Source of the DNA: Zelopaecilomyces penicillatus
Taxonomy: Eukaryota > Ascomycota > Sordariomycetes > Hypocreales > Pseudodiploosporaceae
DNA: 64,000 nt
Direction of reading: 5' to 3'
NCBI GenBank assembly: GCA_005765155.1
Contig: VCCP01000004.1
Location: forward strand, 3,906,001 to 3,970,000
In this document: piece by piece, positions 22,402 to 33,244 of the stretch
Layout: every line of letters begins with the position of its first letter
How positions within the stretch are numbered: the stretch's first letter is position 1
Notes under the pieces: model-generated
What the model saw: the letters and a program-made list of their open reading frames with translations, nothing else
What the model was told of the DNA's origin: nothing
Databases searched by the model: none
Program-made: the position numbers and the translations under genes

Positions 22402-24582
22402 ATGGCTCATATCGCGAGTACCGCTTCGCCTGTTGGCTCCACCATCTTCGCAGTCTTTGCGCTCATCCTGATCTCTCTAGGGGTGCTGCTCATCCTTCGA
22501 CACTACCTTCCGCTCCGAACCACGCCAGGTTTCTACCTTGTGCCCATATTTTTTGCACTGTGGCTCCCTTCCATTGTTGTCATTCTTGTGCCCATCGATC
22601 TCGCCTCAAGTGCGATTACCGAAGATGAGGCCTCGAGGGGCGTGTGGCTCCCGGAAAGGGTGGTTCTGGTATCGTGGCGCATTGCATATTGGCTTACCTT
22701 TGCATTAACTTGGTACGGTAGCATCGCTTGTGTTTCTCTTATTTTTTGCGGGATCCATCTCTTACAAATGCCTTTTAGGTTCCTTCTTCCGATTCTTGGC
22801 GAGTATTCCGACACTGGCTATCGCGAACCGAAAGACAAGCTCATGTACTCTCTCCGTGAGAATGCGCAATTCTATGCCATCACCCTCGCCGCCAGTGTTG
22901 TAGGACTTATCTACATTTTTCGTACCTTTGAGTTTTCTATCGAAGCAACAAAGGCTCTCGTTATGGCCCTGGCTTACTGTTGGGGTTTGGTGCTGGCCAT
23001 CTATCTCATGGGTCACGGGTTGGTGTCGATCCCGAGACGGTTGATACGCAACGCGAGCATCAGTGGGAGACTACGGCGCCTGCAGATCCAAGCTCCAAAA
23101 GCCTTTGAGAAGATGCACGATTCGCTCGCTACTCTTGAGGATATCGAATACCAGGTCTTCGAGCTCAATAAGCGCAAAGTGGGAAGCGCAGCGGCCTATC
23201 GAGATTGGATAGAGGAACTTCAAGATATGGCCAACGTGCCCGATTCGCAACCCCGTTCTACGCCCCGAGAGGCAGCTTCCGAGAACCGTGTCGTACCGCA
23301 CGTAATAACAGAAAAATACCTGGCCGACTTAACACGAAAACTAGTTCGCGCACGTCATTCGAGATCCCGCTACAACGGTGAATGGAATCACTTGGTACAA
23401 GCAGCCTCTCAAACGCAGGCCATATTAGACTCGGCCGCATCCAAGAAATTGGATTTTGGTGGGAGTTCACCACATGCTGGATTCTGGGAACAGAAGTCGA
23501 TTCTGACACCATACACCCGATACCTCTACCACTACCATTTCATGCCCTACGCTCGTGTAGCTTTCGGAGTATTTCTTGCAACTGCTTCTGCCTGTATTGT
23601 ATGGTCCGAGATTGTCAAGTTTCCGTTTCCCAAGCTCTCTATCATCCGACTCAGCGTCATCCACCACTGGGTTGGGGACAAGGCACAGGTTGGGTTTGCG
23701 GGCCAAGTCATCTCCGCATTCTGGATTTGCTACATGTGCGCTGCGGCGCTCACGTCAATGACGGAGGTCAAAGTCTGGCGCGGACGTGCCCTCGTGAAGC
23801 GCAACACGGCTTATGAATCAGCATTTTGGTACGCAACGCAAGTGGCAAAACTTAGTGTGCCGTTGTCCTACAATTTCCTGACTTTCCTTTCGAGCGAGGT
23901 ATACAAGAAGACCATGTTCTACAGGTTTCTTGGACGGTTAATTGATGTGACGCCGCTGGGGAAGCAATTTGATAACATTTTCCCAATCTTTTTGATCATT
24001 CCCGTCCTTGCTACCTTGTTCGGGCTATACGGAAAGGTCAAGCAAGTTTTTGTCGGTATCGATGTCATAGAAGACGAGGACGAGAATCCGTCAGGCTATG
24101 GTACTGGGTCCTGGCGTGAGGGCCGGGACCTCATTGCTCGGGAACTAGGTGGCAATTCGATCTTTAGGAGAAGGGAAGAAAGGCTGGCCGGAGCGTCTGC
24201 AGCAGGATCAGCTGGCGGGCGATCAGCTCCTGTGCTATCTATCCCTAACTTTAGAGACTCCTCAGTCTCGCCAGCTCGCTCTCCGACGCGATCTCCCCTT
24301 AACTCCCAACGAGGAGCCCAGACGCGGGTTGCATTCTCCGACCAGCCTCCAGAAGACGATAATATCTTCTCAATCATCGGCCACCGCATGAAGAACACGG
24401 TCGACACGTTTGAGGCACCTAAGTGGATACAAGACTTTGGGCAAGGTGTCAAGAAGCCAAAATGGATGGGTGGCGATGATGACGAACAACCTTCCTCATC
24501 AACTGGCGGAGCCGGCAACAGCAACAACAATTCCGATATCAGGAAGTGGTTCGGAGGTAATGATGGCAATATCCGTCTGTGA
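22402..24582 (+). CDS. LMBR1-family polytopic membrane protein
   Basis: Two exons, 22402-22712 and 22779-24582; 704 aa. The 66-bp intron (22713-22778, GTACGG..TTTTAG) is a multiple of three and has no stop, so the frame reads through it. I spliced it because the joined sequence LTFALTW-FLLPILGEYSDTGYR is the usual fungal form. About nine membrane segments are visible: five in residues 10-200, a helical cytosolic loop with coiled-coil character (about 205-330), then four more to about residue 540. The C-terminal 170 residues are hydrophilic, Ser/Pro/Gly/Asn-rich and probably cytosolic. LMBR1/LIMR proteins are receptor- or transporter-like; the fungal role is not established. Confidence 0.92.
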   Translation: MAHIASTASPVGSTIFAVFALILISLGVLLILRHYLPLRTTPGFYLVPIFFALWLPSIVVILVPIDLASSAITEDEASRGVWLPERVVLVSWRIAYWLTFALTWYGSIACVSLIFCGIHLLQMPFRFLLPILGEYSDTGYREPKDKLMYSLRENAQFYAITLAASVVGLIYIFRTFEFSIEATKALVMALAYCWGLVLAIYLMGHGLVSIPRRLIRNASISGRLRRLQIQAPKAFEKMHDSLATLEDIEYQVFELNKRKVGSAAAYRDWIEELQDMANVPDSQPRSTPREAASENRVVPHVITEKYLADLTRKLVRARHSRSRYNGEWNHLVQAASQTQAILDSAASKKLDFGGSSPHAGFWEQKSILTPYTRYLYHYHFMPYARVAFGVFLATASACIVWSEIVKFPFPKLSIIRLSVIHHWVGDKAQVGFAGQVISAFWICYMCAAALTSMTEVKVWRGRALVKRNTAYESAFWYATQVAKLSVPLSYNFLTFLSSEVYKKTMFYRFLGRLIDVTPLGKQFDNIFPIFLIIPVLATLFGLYGKVKQVFVGIDVIEDEDENPSGYGTGSWREGRDLIARELGGNSIFRRREERLAGASAAGSAGGRSAPVLSIPNFRDSSVSPARSPTRSPLNSQRGAQTRVAFSDQPPEDDNIFSIIGHRMKNTVDTFEAPKWIQDFGQGVKKPKWMGGDDDEQPSSSTGGAGNSNNNSDIRKWFGGNDGNIRL

Positions 24583-25189
24583 AGAAAGTTTTCTTGCTAG
24601 GTTCTCTATTTTCTTTGTGCGGCATGGTTGATTATGGGGATTCTTCTCTTTTTGTATCATACTTACTTCACACAGCCTATACTGTGTGTGTGGAAAAGTT
24701 GCATGGTTCCGGAGTTGGAGGAGTTGGGAGACGAGCATTTAATAAGTGGCGGCTGCCTCGTCCATTCCTTTTTTTTTTGGGTTTCGTTGTTTATAGTAAA
24801 GGAATCGTCCTACAATTAGGGAAAGTCATATGATAGATGAGTTGAAAATCTTGACGTCGTGCTTCCATCCCGAAAATTTATAATGTGACGTTCAGCCATG
24901 AGGATGAATGTATCAAACCTTGATGCAGCAATAGAAGTGTGTGTTTGTATATATGCTTTTGTTGAGCCGCAGCCCGTGAATCGTAAAGTCGTAAATGGCA
25001 GAGGATATATACAAGAAAGTCCCAACACTCCCAACAAAGTAACCTCAATGCTTTGCCCTGCATGAAAGAACAAATCCATCCACATACTTATATGCCTCAA
25101 CCCTCCAAAGTAAATATAAATATATGAAAGCAATAACAACAACAAATCACACAATAACAACCGCCCCAGTCGACAGCCAGAAATATTAT
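24583..25189. other. Convergent 3' flanks of LMBR1-like and CorA-like genes
   Basis: 607 bp, AT-rich, with T-runs (around 24769-24780) and ATATAAATATATG near 25115. It probably holds both 3' UTRs. No coding signal is seen. Confidence 0.45.
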
Positions 25190-27370
25190 TTACGGGCGCT
25201 GGGGTGAACTAAGAGTATTCCATGTGTTGGCCTTACTCATAGTCCTCTTGCGCAAGTGGTGCATAATATCTCTTTCCATCTTCTCAATACTCTGCTCCAG
25301 GTCAGCGTCGTCCATGGCGTATTTGGATTCCCGTCGGCGGTCGAACCATAGCCAGGCGCCGACGATGAAGGCGGTGATGGGAACGGTGATGATAAAGTAA
25401 ACCCATAGCCAAATGGAGATGGAAGCACGACCGTCGTCTATAAAAGTTGAAAATAGAGGTGGTTAGAGAGTCCAGCCAATTTTGTAGTTTGGATCAAATG
25501 AAGAGAGGGGAGGGCTTGGGAAGTGAAATTTTGTTTCCCTTACCTTGAAAGTTGAAAAAGGTCATGCTAAAGACTGAAGCGAGATATGTCCCGGGGAGAA
25601 ACAGGGCTCCCATGAGAGATATTGACTTCATAGCTGTGCTGTCTCTCTTACTCGCATGCGCAATACGCCGCTGTTCTCCAGCAATCTCCAGATTCAACCT
25701 CGCCTCTCGCTGAGACATGATGTTGTACAGCTACAGCCAGAAAAAGCCCTCTTATGTCAGTCTTCTTTTGTCATCCCCTTTTCAAGTCCGAACAAGTCAG
25801 ATCATGAGATGGAGCAAAAACTTACCGCTTCACGCTGCACCTTCAACCGCTCAAGCGTAGTATGGATATAGTTCTCCAACCCCTTGAGCTTCACCTTGTA
25901 AAACTCCATGCGTGACAGCATACTCCGATGTAGCTTGTCCACTTCTATTCGACCAGCCTCTTCCGCCTCCCTCATCGAACCACTAGCACCAGTGCCTTTA
26001 GCATCGAGCCATCCCAGACGGAATCGCTCCATGCCCATCTCCATCTCTCTTACCAGCGCAAAGTACGCCTGTGGCCGCTTCCACATGACGTGCCCGTGGC
26101 ACTCAACCAGGTCACGGTTCAGCCCATCCACCTCGAGCAGCCCGTCCTGGAAATACTGCTCGTTCTTCTCTACCTCGTCGCGCAGACTGACAGCATTCTC
26201 CAGCCGCCTTAGCCAGTCCCGTGCGTCGCGCTGTTTCTGGTCATTGACTGGCGACAGATCGTACGAGAGAATGATGGTCGGCAGCAGCATGGGGTGCCCA
26301 ACCTGAGCTGCGCATGCCCTCAGGTGCTGCAGCGTCTCCTCCACATCGGAGCTAGGTGTGCCTTTAATGAAGCCTGTTGTGATTCTAGTTTTGAAGGAGT
26401 ATGAAAGCATCATCTCCCAGCCGCGCGTCTTGCCCTTCTTACGGACATCTGACTTGCGGTGAACGATTTCTGCGATCATGTTAGTTGATAAACCATGATT
26501 CCTTTTTCTTCTAGTTTGAATGATATTGAAAAAGCAAAAGAACTTACGTAGATGAGTATCATCGTCATCTTGGTCATATGCACACCAAAAGAATGGTCCA
26601 ACCACAGAAGTCGTCTCAATCCCACGAAACGGCAACTTCAGTGTGCGCACCATATTTTCATACGTATCCTTGGGGAAAGAAATGACCTTTGGCAAAAAAG
26701 TATCCTTATCTTTGGCGTTCTTCTGTACACTAATTCATGGAAATGAGCAGCAGCCCATTGAGTCAGCATTAAACTATCCATCCCATTGCGCCTTTTTGTT
26801 GTTGTTTTTTTCAAGGCGCCGGAATGAGCTCCCGCGTGTTTTCATTTTGCAAAAAGGAAGAAAACTTACACCAGTCTTATTCCGCTCAAGAGCTTGGCTC
26901 CGTCACGCATCTTGTCTGGCGGTGCAAAGGCGCCCTATGCGGTCCCAGGTCAGTATTCGTTGATTTTCTCGAAATGGGATAACAATATTGCCAACAATCA
27001 TCCCATTGTGTCGGTAAGGAGGAGTGAGCAGGCTTTAGGGGTTTCAACAGATAAATTTGAAATGAATGTGATGAAGGAACGAGAATGAAGAAACAAAATC
27101 ATAGAAAACATACCCGCCGATGAAGGAAGTTGTCAAACTCATCGGGAGTCAGCGTATGCTCCTCAACCGAGTTATAAAATGGATCCTTTCAAAATACACC
27201 GTCAGTGAGAGTCCTTTTGTCGAAAAGAGGATTGGGTGTTGAGAAAAATGACTCCTCATATAGCTACCCACAGTGTAATTGAAGATCTCGACATAGCTCG
27301 TGTCCTCATACACCACCCGACACTCATCCACAAAGTGACGAAACATGTAATCGTCCATCTTGTCGGACAA
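25190..27370 (-). CDS. CorA-like two-helix membrane protein, without the GMN motif
   Basis: Seven exons: 27370-27272, 27185-27114, 26934-26870, 26729-26548, 26469-25826, 25730-25544 and 25437-25190; 498 aa. The introns are 86, 179, 140, 78, 95 and 106 bp, and all junction phases agree. The N-terminal 350 residues form a soluble, largely helical region. Near the C-terminus a coiled-coil stretch (FYKVKLKGLENYIHTTLERL) leads into two membrane helices, SISLMGALFLPGTYLASVFS and ISIWLWVYFIITVPITAFIV, then a short charged tail. This is the CorA architecture. After helix 1 the sequence is FSMTFFNF, not the YGMNF of Mg2+ channels, so Mg2+ transport should not be assumed. A GA-rich leader lies before the start codon. 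The family assignment is firm; the first exon depends on choosing donor GTGGGT, because the neighbouring donor leads to a stop. Confidence 0.86.
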
Positions 27371-28531
27371 AAAATGAGACCCGTGGCTACTCGGCTCGGC
27401 TCTTTGTGTGTCTCTCTCTCAATCTCAATCTCAATCTCTCTCTTCGTCTTTCCAACTCTTCTGTGTACAGCCTTCCACCTCAAGCAACAGCAGTTGTAGG
27501 TCGCACGTGAAGCTTCCTTCAGGTGTGAGTTTCCAAAAGCGCGACGATGTCCTCCCTTTTCCACGTTCCTCTCATAAACAATCAATCCAAGGTTTCTTTA
27601 TTTTTTCTTAGGTACGTTCAACCCTTCGATGGAACAGAATAAAGAATGTTCGATAACGTCAGCAAGCCATTGCCGCCAAAGACAAGAAAAATGCAGTGAA
27701 GGGGGAAGATGAAATGGCGCTGTCGCATCTCCCCTGCGCTTCCGTTAGTGAGTTAGGTACCTTAGTTTAAAGCCTCCCAGCCTCGCGACTTTGGAGGCTC
27801 CCGATTGGGGATCGAGCCTTGATAATTACGGAGAGAGCTCGGTAGATCAGTGGTAATTCAGTGGATGGGCTGACCAACTGCCCACTAACAGCACGCTTGG
27901 TGAGCTTACCAACGGGTCGGGCTTTAGCGGGATCCGCCCTGAAAGCTTGTCGGCCGCCCCTGTGTTCAGTGCAGATTCAGCGTGCATTTAGTGTCGGCAG
28001 AGGAAACACATCAAGGTACTTGTAAAACAGGCATTGCCGCCTTCAACTTGTATGTACCTTGGTTGGCTTAGATGCCCGTCATCAATCGGCCAATGACACT
28101 TAATAGCATAAGTGAGACAGCCTCATCAACCCAATATCAAATCAGCCTTTCCTCACAATATTGCACCTCAAGGCAGACACATCTTGGTTGAAAGACAATT
28201 GGCTGTTCAGAAAATACAGCCTAGTAAAGATACACATTTTTTCCCGCGTCAATCATCATGGACAACACTAACAGACAGGTGATTTCGACTCCTCCACCAC
28301 CAGACATGCGTCGCTGTGTTTCGAGGTCTGCACTCTCAGCTCCATCCCTCTTTTGCCCCGTCCCAGTTCGTCACAGGATGCGACAGAGCAGTCAATGCTC
28401 TGTAGAGTTTCATCTCGGTTTTTTTCTCAGACTTTTTCTTGCACAATCAAACACAAACAAGCAAGGCATATTGTCCCCTGCCCCAGCTCCCGTCCCGAAC
28501 AGACTCCATGTCCAATTCCAAATCAGTTGCT
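27371..28531. promoter_or_regulatory. Upstream region of the CorA-like gene and 3' flank of PKA
   Basis: 1,161 bp. Next to the CorA-like start the plus strand is CT-rich, with a repeated TCAATC unit (about 27417-27440), read as a GA-rich leader on the coding strand. A CCAAT occurs at 28090-28094. The part nearest 28531 should be the PKA 3' UTR. A 95-codon plus-strand ORF (28258-28545) runs across the last PKA exon and looks spurious. Confidence 0.45.
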
Positions 28532-30398
28532 TCAGAATTCCGTAAATAGGTGCCCGGATCTATTGAAAAAAGGAAAAGGTTGGTTAGTTTCTGAAACAGC
28601 ATCATGACAACCCCAACTCCCAACATTTCATAAAGACTTACTCATCTTGTCCGCCTGCTCCTCCGTACTTCTCTGGATCTTCGGGATATCGATCGAATTG
28701 GCTGGCATCTCCCGATCCGGCCTTGACGGGTGGCGTGTAAGGCGCATCGATATCCTTACGGGCTAGTCTGTCCCATGTAACCTCTGCGAACCACGGGTGG
28801 TTCTTGACGTCTTGTGAACCTGCAAACAAGTTTCCCAATCTCTTGGTCAAGTCGGCGGTGATGAGGCGCTCCAGTAAGTTTTGAGCATCTTGGTTGATAT
28901 AAGCGGGATACTTGACTTTCCCCTTTAGGATATTTTCGTATATTCTCATTGGCGACCCGCTGTCCCAGAAAGGCGTGTAGCCGCAAAGCATTTCGTATAT
29001 CAGGATACCAAGGGACCACCTGTTTTTATACATAGAGTCAGACATCTCATCCCCAACACGATATATTGTACCATTTGGCTTCCACAATGCTACTTACCAG
29101 TCCACAGACTTGTTGTATCCTTTGTTAGAGACCACTTCAGGGGCGAGGTAGTCAGGCGTACCACATAGGGTCCAAGTCTTGTCGGGGACGCGCTTTGCAA
29201 AGCCAAAGTCGGTGATTTTGAGGTGTCCGTGCCGATCCAGCAGCAGGTTCTCAGGCTTCAGGTCTCGGTAAATGATGTTCTTGGAATGCAGATATTCCAA
29301 TGCCAGCGTAGCCTCAGCAGCATAGAATTTGGCAACAGGGTTGGGGAACCGCTGGAAAAGGGGGGAGGTAGAGAAGGAAATGTCAGCAACAAGGCCAGCA
29401 AATTGACACCAATTGACATAATATCAAGGCAGGACATGCGTCAATCTGAATGAGAGTGGACTTACCCCCGATTTTCGTAACAACGAAAAGAGCTCGCCGC
29501 CTTCTACGAAATCCATGACCATGTACAGGTTCTTCCAGTCTTGAAACGTGCCCCAAAGGGTAATGAGGAAAGGGTGTTTGACGTCACTCAGCATGCGGCG
29601 CTCGTCATTGGTGTGCTCCACCTGCTTCATCTTGACCACCTGGGCCTTCTTGAGCACCTTGACAGCGTAAAACCGTTGGTTGTGCTTCGATTGGACCAAA
29701 TGAACTCGCCCGAAGCTACCAGTGCCAAGCGTTCTCAGAATCTCGAAATCACCCAACGAGTACTTGCCCTTGGTGACGCGGGGTTCCGATATCGATATCT
29801 GGTGATGATGCTGCTGGTAGTGGTGCTGGGGCTGCGACTGCTGCTGAGACGGCGGCTGTTGGTGGTCGGTTGTCTGTTGGGGCGAGGGCATCGCCGGCAC
29901 GGGATGAGCTTGCTGCTGCTGTTGCTGGAGGCGGGCGGGATCCGTGCCGGGACTGGCGCTGGTGGTATGGGACATCTGGTGGCCGAGAGAGGAGTTTGCT
30001 GGGTAGGGCGCAGTGGAGGAGGAAGAATTGTTGGCCGAGCCGTCATTCTGGGACGAATTGATTAGGTTGCTGATGCTGGGGAGGTTTTGCGAGTCGTGGA
30101 CGGTCGACGCCGGCGTCGCGTAGGAGGAGCCCTGGGCATTGGCAGGATTCATCATGTGCTGCTGTTGCTTCTCTAGCACGGGAATGGAGGCGGGCGCAGA
30201 GGCCGAGACAGCTGAGCCAGGCTGGGCTGTTGATGCTGCCGGAGCCTGGGCGGGCAGCGAGCGCGGCAGCGACGAGTCGAAGAGCTTTGAAGCCGCGGGA
30301 GTTACGGCGCTGACGGGGCTGGTGGGGTTGGACGGCGAGGGGTCTGTGTTGCCCTCTCGAGTCCGTTTCTTCTTGAGGAATCCGCCGAGGGAAGGCAT
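28532..30398 (-). CDS. pkaC1: cAMP-dependent protein kinase catalytic subunit
   Basis: Four exons: 30398-29466, 29351-29098, 29019-28642 and 28559-28532. The introns are 114, 78 and 82 bp; 530 aa. The N-terminal 215 residues are low-complexity (Ser, Pro, Gln and His, with a poly-Gln run), as in other filamentous fungi. The AGC kinase domain follows: GTGSFGRV (about 225), YAVKVLKK, YRDLKPEN (340), DFGFAKRV (360) and the activation loop TWTLCGTPDYLAPE with its phosphorylatable Thr. The last exon is 28 bp and encodes ESGHLFTEF, supplying the FxxF hydrophobic motif that ends PKA kinases. Without that splice the frame stops at 28640-28638, inside the donor GTAAGT. The protein acts under cAMP control in growth, development and virulence programmes of fungi (family knowledge). 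The start MPSLGGFLKKK is the first ATG that fits the family. Confidence 0.97.
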
Positions 30399-31436
30399 AG
30401 ATATGGTAGAATAGGTAGGTTTAAGGGTTTCGGGTTGGAAAGGCCCGAGGGCAACTGTCGGATAGCTGCTTGGAAGAGTCTGGACGCCTGGACACCTGGG
30501 GAAAGCGCAGGCGGGCGGGGAGGTGCAACGCAACGGATAGGAAGCGACTTGGAGAGCGTCGGCCCACTGGCTGGACCACCTTGGCTTGGGGGCACTGGAA
30601 CCACTGCGGACAAAGCTTCGGCACACTGGAGCGGCGCAGGCAGCGGGGGAGGCAATTGCTGTGCGGCAGCCGTCTCTGCCGATCCGAGCCGGGGATGGAG
30701 TTTGTCAGTTGCTGTCTAGGTAGCTTCGGTCGCCAATGGTGGTCGTTCGTCGTTGTTCGTCGTCGTCGCTGTGCGTGCGGCCTGCGAGGCGAGGAGAGCG
30801 AGCGTAGCTGGCGTGGGTGACGGCGACGGTCGGGTGGGGGAGGGGAGAAGCGGCGGCGGCGGGTGCGGAGGCGACAGGAGGCAATCGAATGGTTGAGAGT
30901 CAGTGAGTTGCGCACAGCTGTGTACAGGTACTGTAGGTCGTCGTAGTAGGCATTAGCATCAGTGTACCTCGTACGCACGGAGCCCCCCCTCTGTATTCAG
31001 TCGGGCTTGGTTGACAACCACTCACTGTAGGTACCTGCGCAATTGGAGAGTTTGTCGATCAGGGCTGTTGTTGCAATTGCAGGAGAGAAATGCGGATGGA
31101 GGAGCAAGGAAATGCGGAAGATGTGCAAACTGGGTGTCGGAACTCTCAATTCAATGAGTGATGTGGCGATGATGGTTGGGGTGCGGTTTTAGATGGCCCT
31201 GCCGGTCTGACTTGTGGACTCACGGATCGCACGACCACTCTGCTGACAGGCCCAGCCGTGCCCCCCCAGGGACCTGAATTGACACGAGAAAAGACGGGAT
31301 GACAAGCATAGACGCTGGCCTCTACTTCTACACACATATCCCTACAAGCATTGATATGTTGATCATGTATGGACCAGTTAGGAGACTCTGATATTTGACT
31401 GTTGAGTCTCAGAACATGCCACATTCCACACGAAAT

Positions 31437-31448
31437 CCCCCCCCCCCC
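31437..31448. repeat. C12 homopolymer
   Basis: Twelve consecutive C on the plus strand in the PKA upstream region. Confidence 0.9.
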
Positions 31449-32167
31449 AAGAAAAGCAGAAGGGAGGGGCTTGTACAGTCCCAGCTGGACGGCCCCCAAA
31501 AACTACCACTGCAGCTGCTGCTGCTGCTATGATGCGAGTTAGTCTAGTTACATACTTTTGAAGCAAAAGCAGCGCCGATGAAACCGCCCGTAGGGGTTAC
31601 AGTGGGACAAGGGAGTCTCGATCTCCTTTCTTCTTGTTCTTTCCCTTCTCTCCCCCCCCCTAAACCCCCTTCGTCTCGCCCCCTTTTGCCCGGAGAGGAG
31701 GAGGAAGAAGAGGGGAGGCTGTAGTTGAGTTTGAACGTACAGGGCCCAACGGCGGTATTCGTTCAACGAAGCCAGCTAGGAGGCGCCACTGAGGTGTTGG
31801 ATTTCAAGTTTTCCCCTACGGAGCTTGGGGAGACCAAGAGATGCGGGTAATTCAGGTATGGGGTGGGAGCCGCTAGCAATGACATGCATGTGTGTCAATG
31901 TCGAACAGCACACACGAGGTACTTGATATGGAGACCCGAGAGCATTCCGTAGCATTTGCTGTGACAAGCTTCCCTTTGTTTGAGCCGCATAATTGCTTGT
32001 CTTTAATAGTGTCTACCTATCTAATGATACACGAGGCAATTCAGGGCCTGCCCAATTAAATGTAGGAAGATAACCCGACAATCTTGTAAAACAAGCATCA
32101 TGTGTACTTTGCCATAGCCCGCAAAACCCCCCCATCAGCTGGCCCCTCGCCTCCCCGCATTCAGATG

Positions 32168-32183
32168 TCTCTCTCTCTCTCTC
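32168..32183. repeat. (TC)8 dinucleotide repeat
   Basis: Eight TC units in the long PKA upstream region. Confidence 0.9.
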
Positions 32184-33244
32184 CACCGCTAAACAGAAAC
32201 GAGAACTGCCAAAAAATAAAGTCGCTAATCTGAGGAAGCACCCCATGCGGCATAATTTATCAGGTCTGGCCGCCCTCTCAGCGCGGCAAGCAAAAAGGCG
32301 GACCCAGACATGTGCCCGGTTGGCTTATGTTTTTATCACGGGGCTTGACTAGTTTAGTTAAAGATGAATAATTAAATGGTGCAACGGCCGTGGATTTCGC
32401 TCAATTGCTGTTCTGCTGGGAGCACCCCTTGACGTACTAATCTGTATTCAGATACTGGAGTTTGGAGAGTTCCTCTAAGAAACGTCATCCCCCACAGTGA
32501 GATGATCGACACGCCACATGAATTTACTTACCCTACAACCGACCACCAAGATATGCAAAATCGTTCACACTCAGCAATATCTCATCTAAAACACGGATCG
32601 TTGGGGTTTCTCCTGATTATCTTCTTCAGTTATACATTATTTGTTATTCTGCGTTTTTTTTTTGCGAAAACACCATGGTTATGATCAATTGAAACAGGTC
32701 AACACTGTACACCATAGAGATGCGCCACTCCAACACATCACTGCCACAACAGCACATGTACTTTAAAGCACCACAAACACAGCAACCACAAAAGTCACCA
32801 CCATCAAAGGAGAACAAAACCATAAAGCGACCAGAACTAACCGAGATGGAACACCAATTGCTCATGTAACGATTATGCATTTTTTTGTTATAAAAAGACG
32901 CCACTCCTTTCCTGCTCCTACAGCCCTGCCATCAAAGCCCACCATGGAAAACTCACTTCAGACAGACCCTTTTTACAAAATAATCCCCCAGGTACCACAC
33001 ATCAAAACAAAGGAAAAATGCTAATAGCTCCCGTTTGTTAAACTGCTGCTTTGTTTGTTTTTGATAAATCCGTGGTCATCACCCATAAAGCCCCATCTTC
33101 CAAGCCACACAGACGCAGAATATGCTCCTGGGACAGTGTCTTCATAACCCCATATTCATCCCACTTTCAAAATCTACCCCTTTCACCCAGACGCCCACTC
33201 GCCTCGTCACATTCTTTAAATGGCAAGTAGTACAATGAAAGCAT

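Larger units (their letters stand above)
30399..33244. promoter_or_regulatory. Long upstream region of PKA and 3' flank of the lectin gene
   Basis: 2,846 bp with no credible gene. It contains a C12 run (31437-31448), a short CTG/GCT run near 31510-31530, a second C-rich stretch near 31651-31675 and a TC run (32168-32183). The part next to PKA is GC-rich with many overlapping frames on both strands (for example 30421-30978, minus), none with family features. The length suggests a long leader or an extended promoter for PKA, or an unrecognised non-coding transcript. Confidence 0.4.

Noticed and set aside
27830..27860. tRNA D-arm-like AGCTCGGTAGATCAGTGG
   Set aside because: No downstream B box or acceptor stem at tRNA spacing.
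28638..30626. PKA ending at the stop 28638-28640 and starting upstream of 30398
   Set aside because: The stop is intronic (inside GTAAGT) and the true end is the FxxF exon; the upstream in-frame codons lack family similarity, and MPSLGG is the usual start.
30421..30978. 185-codon minus-strand frame upstream of PKA
   Set aside because: Arg/Pro/Ser composition typical of GC-rich non-coding sequence; no domain, and other frames overlap it on both strands.
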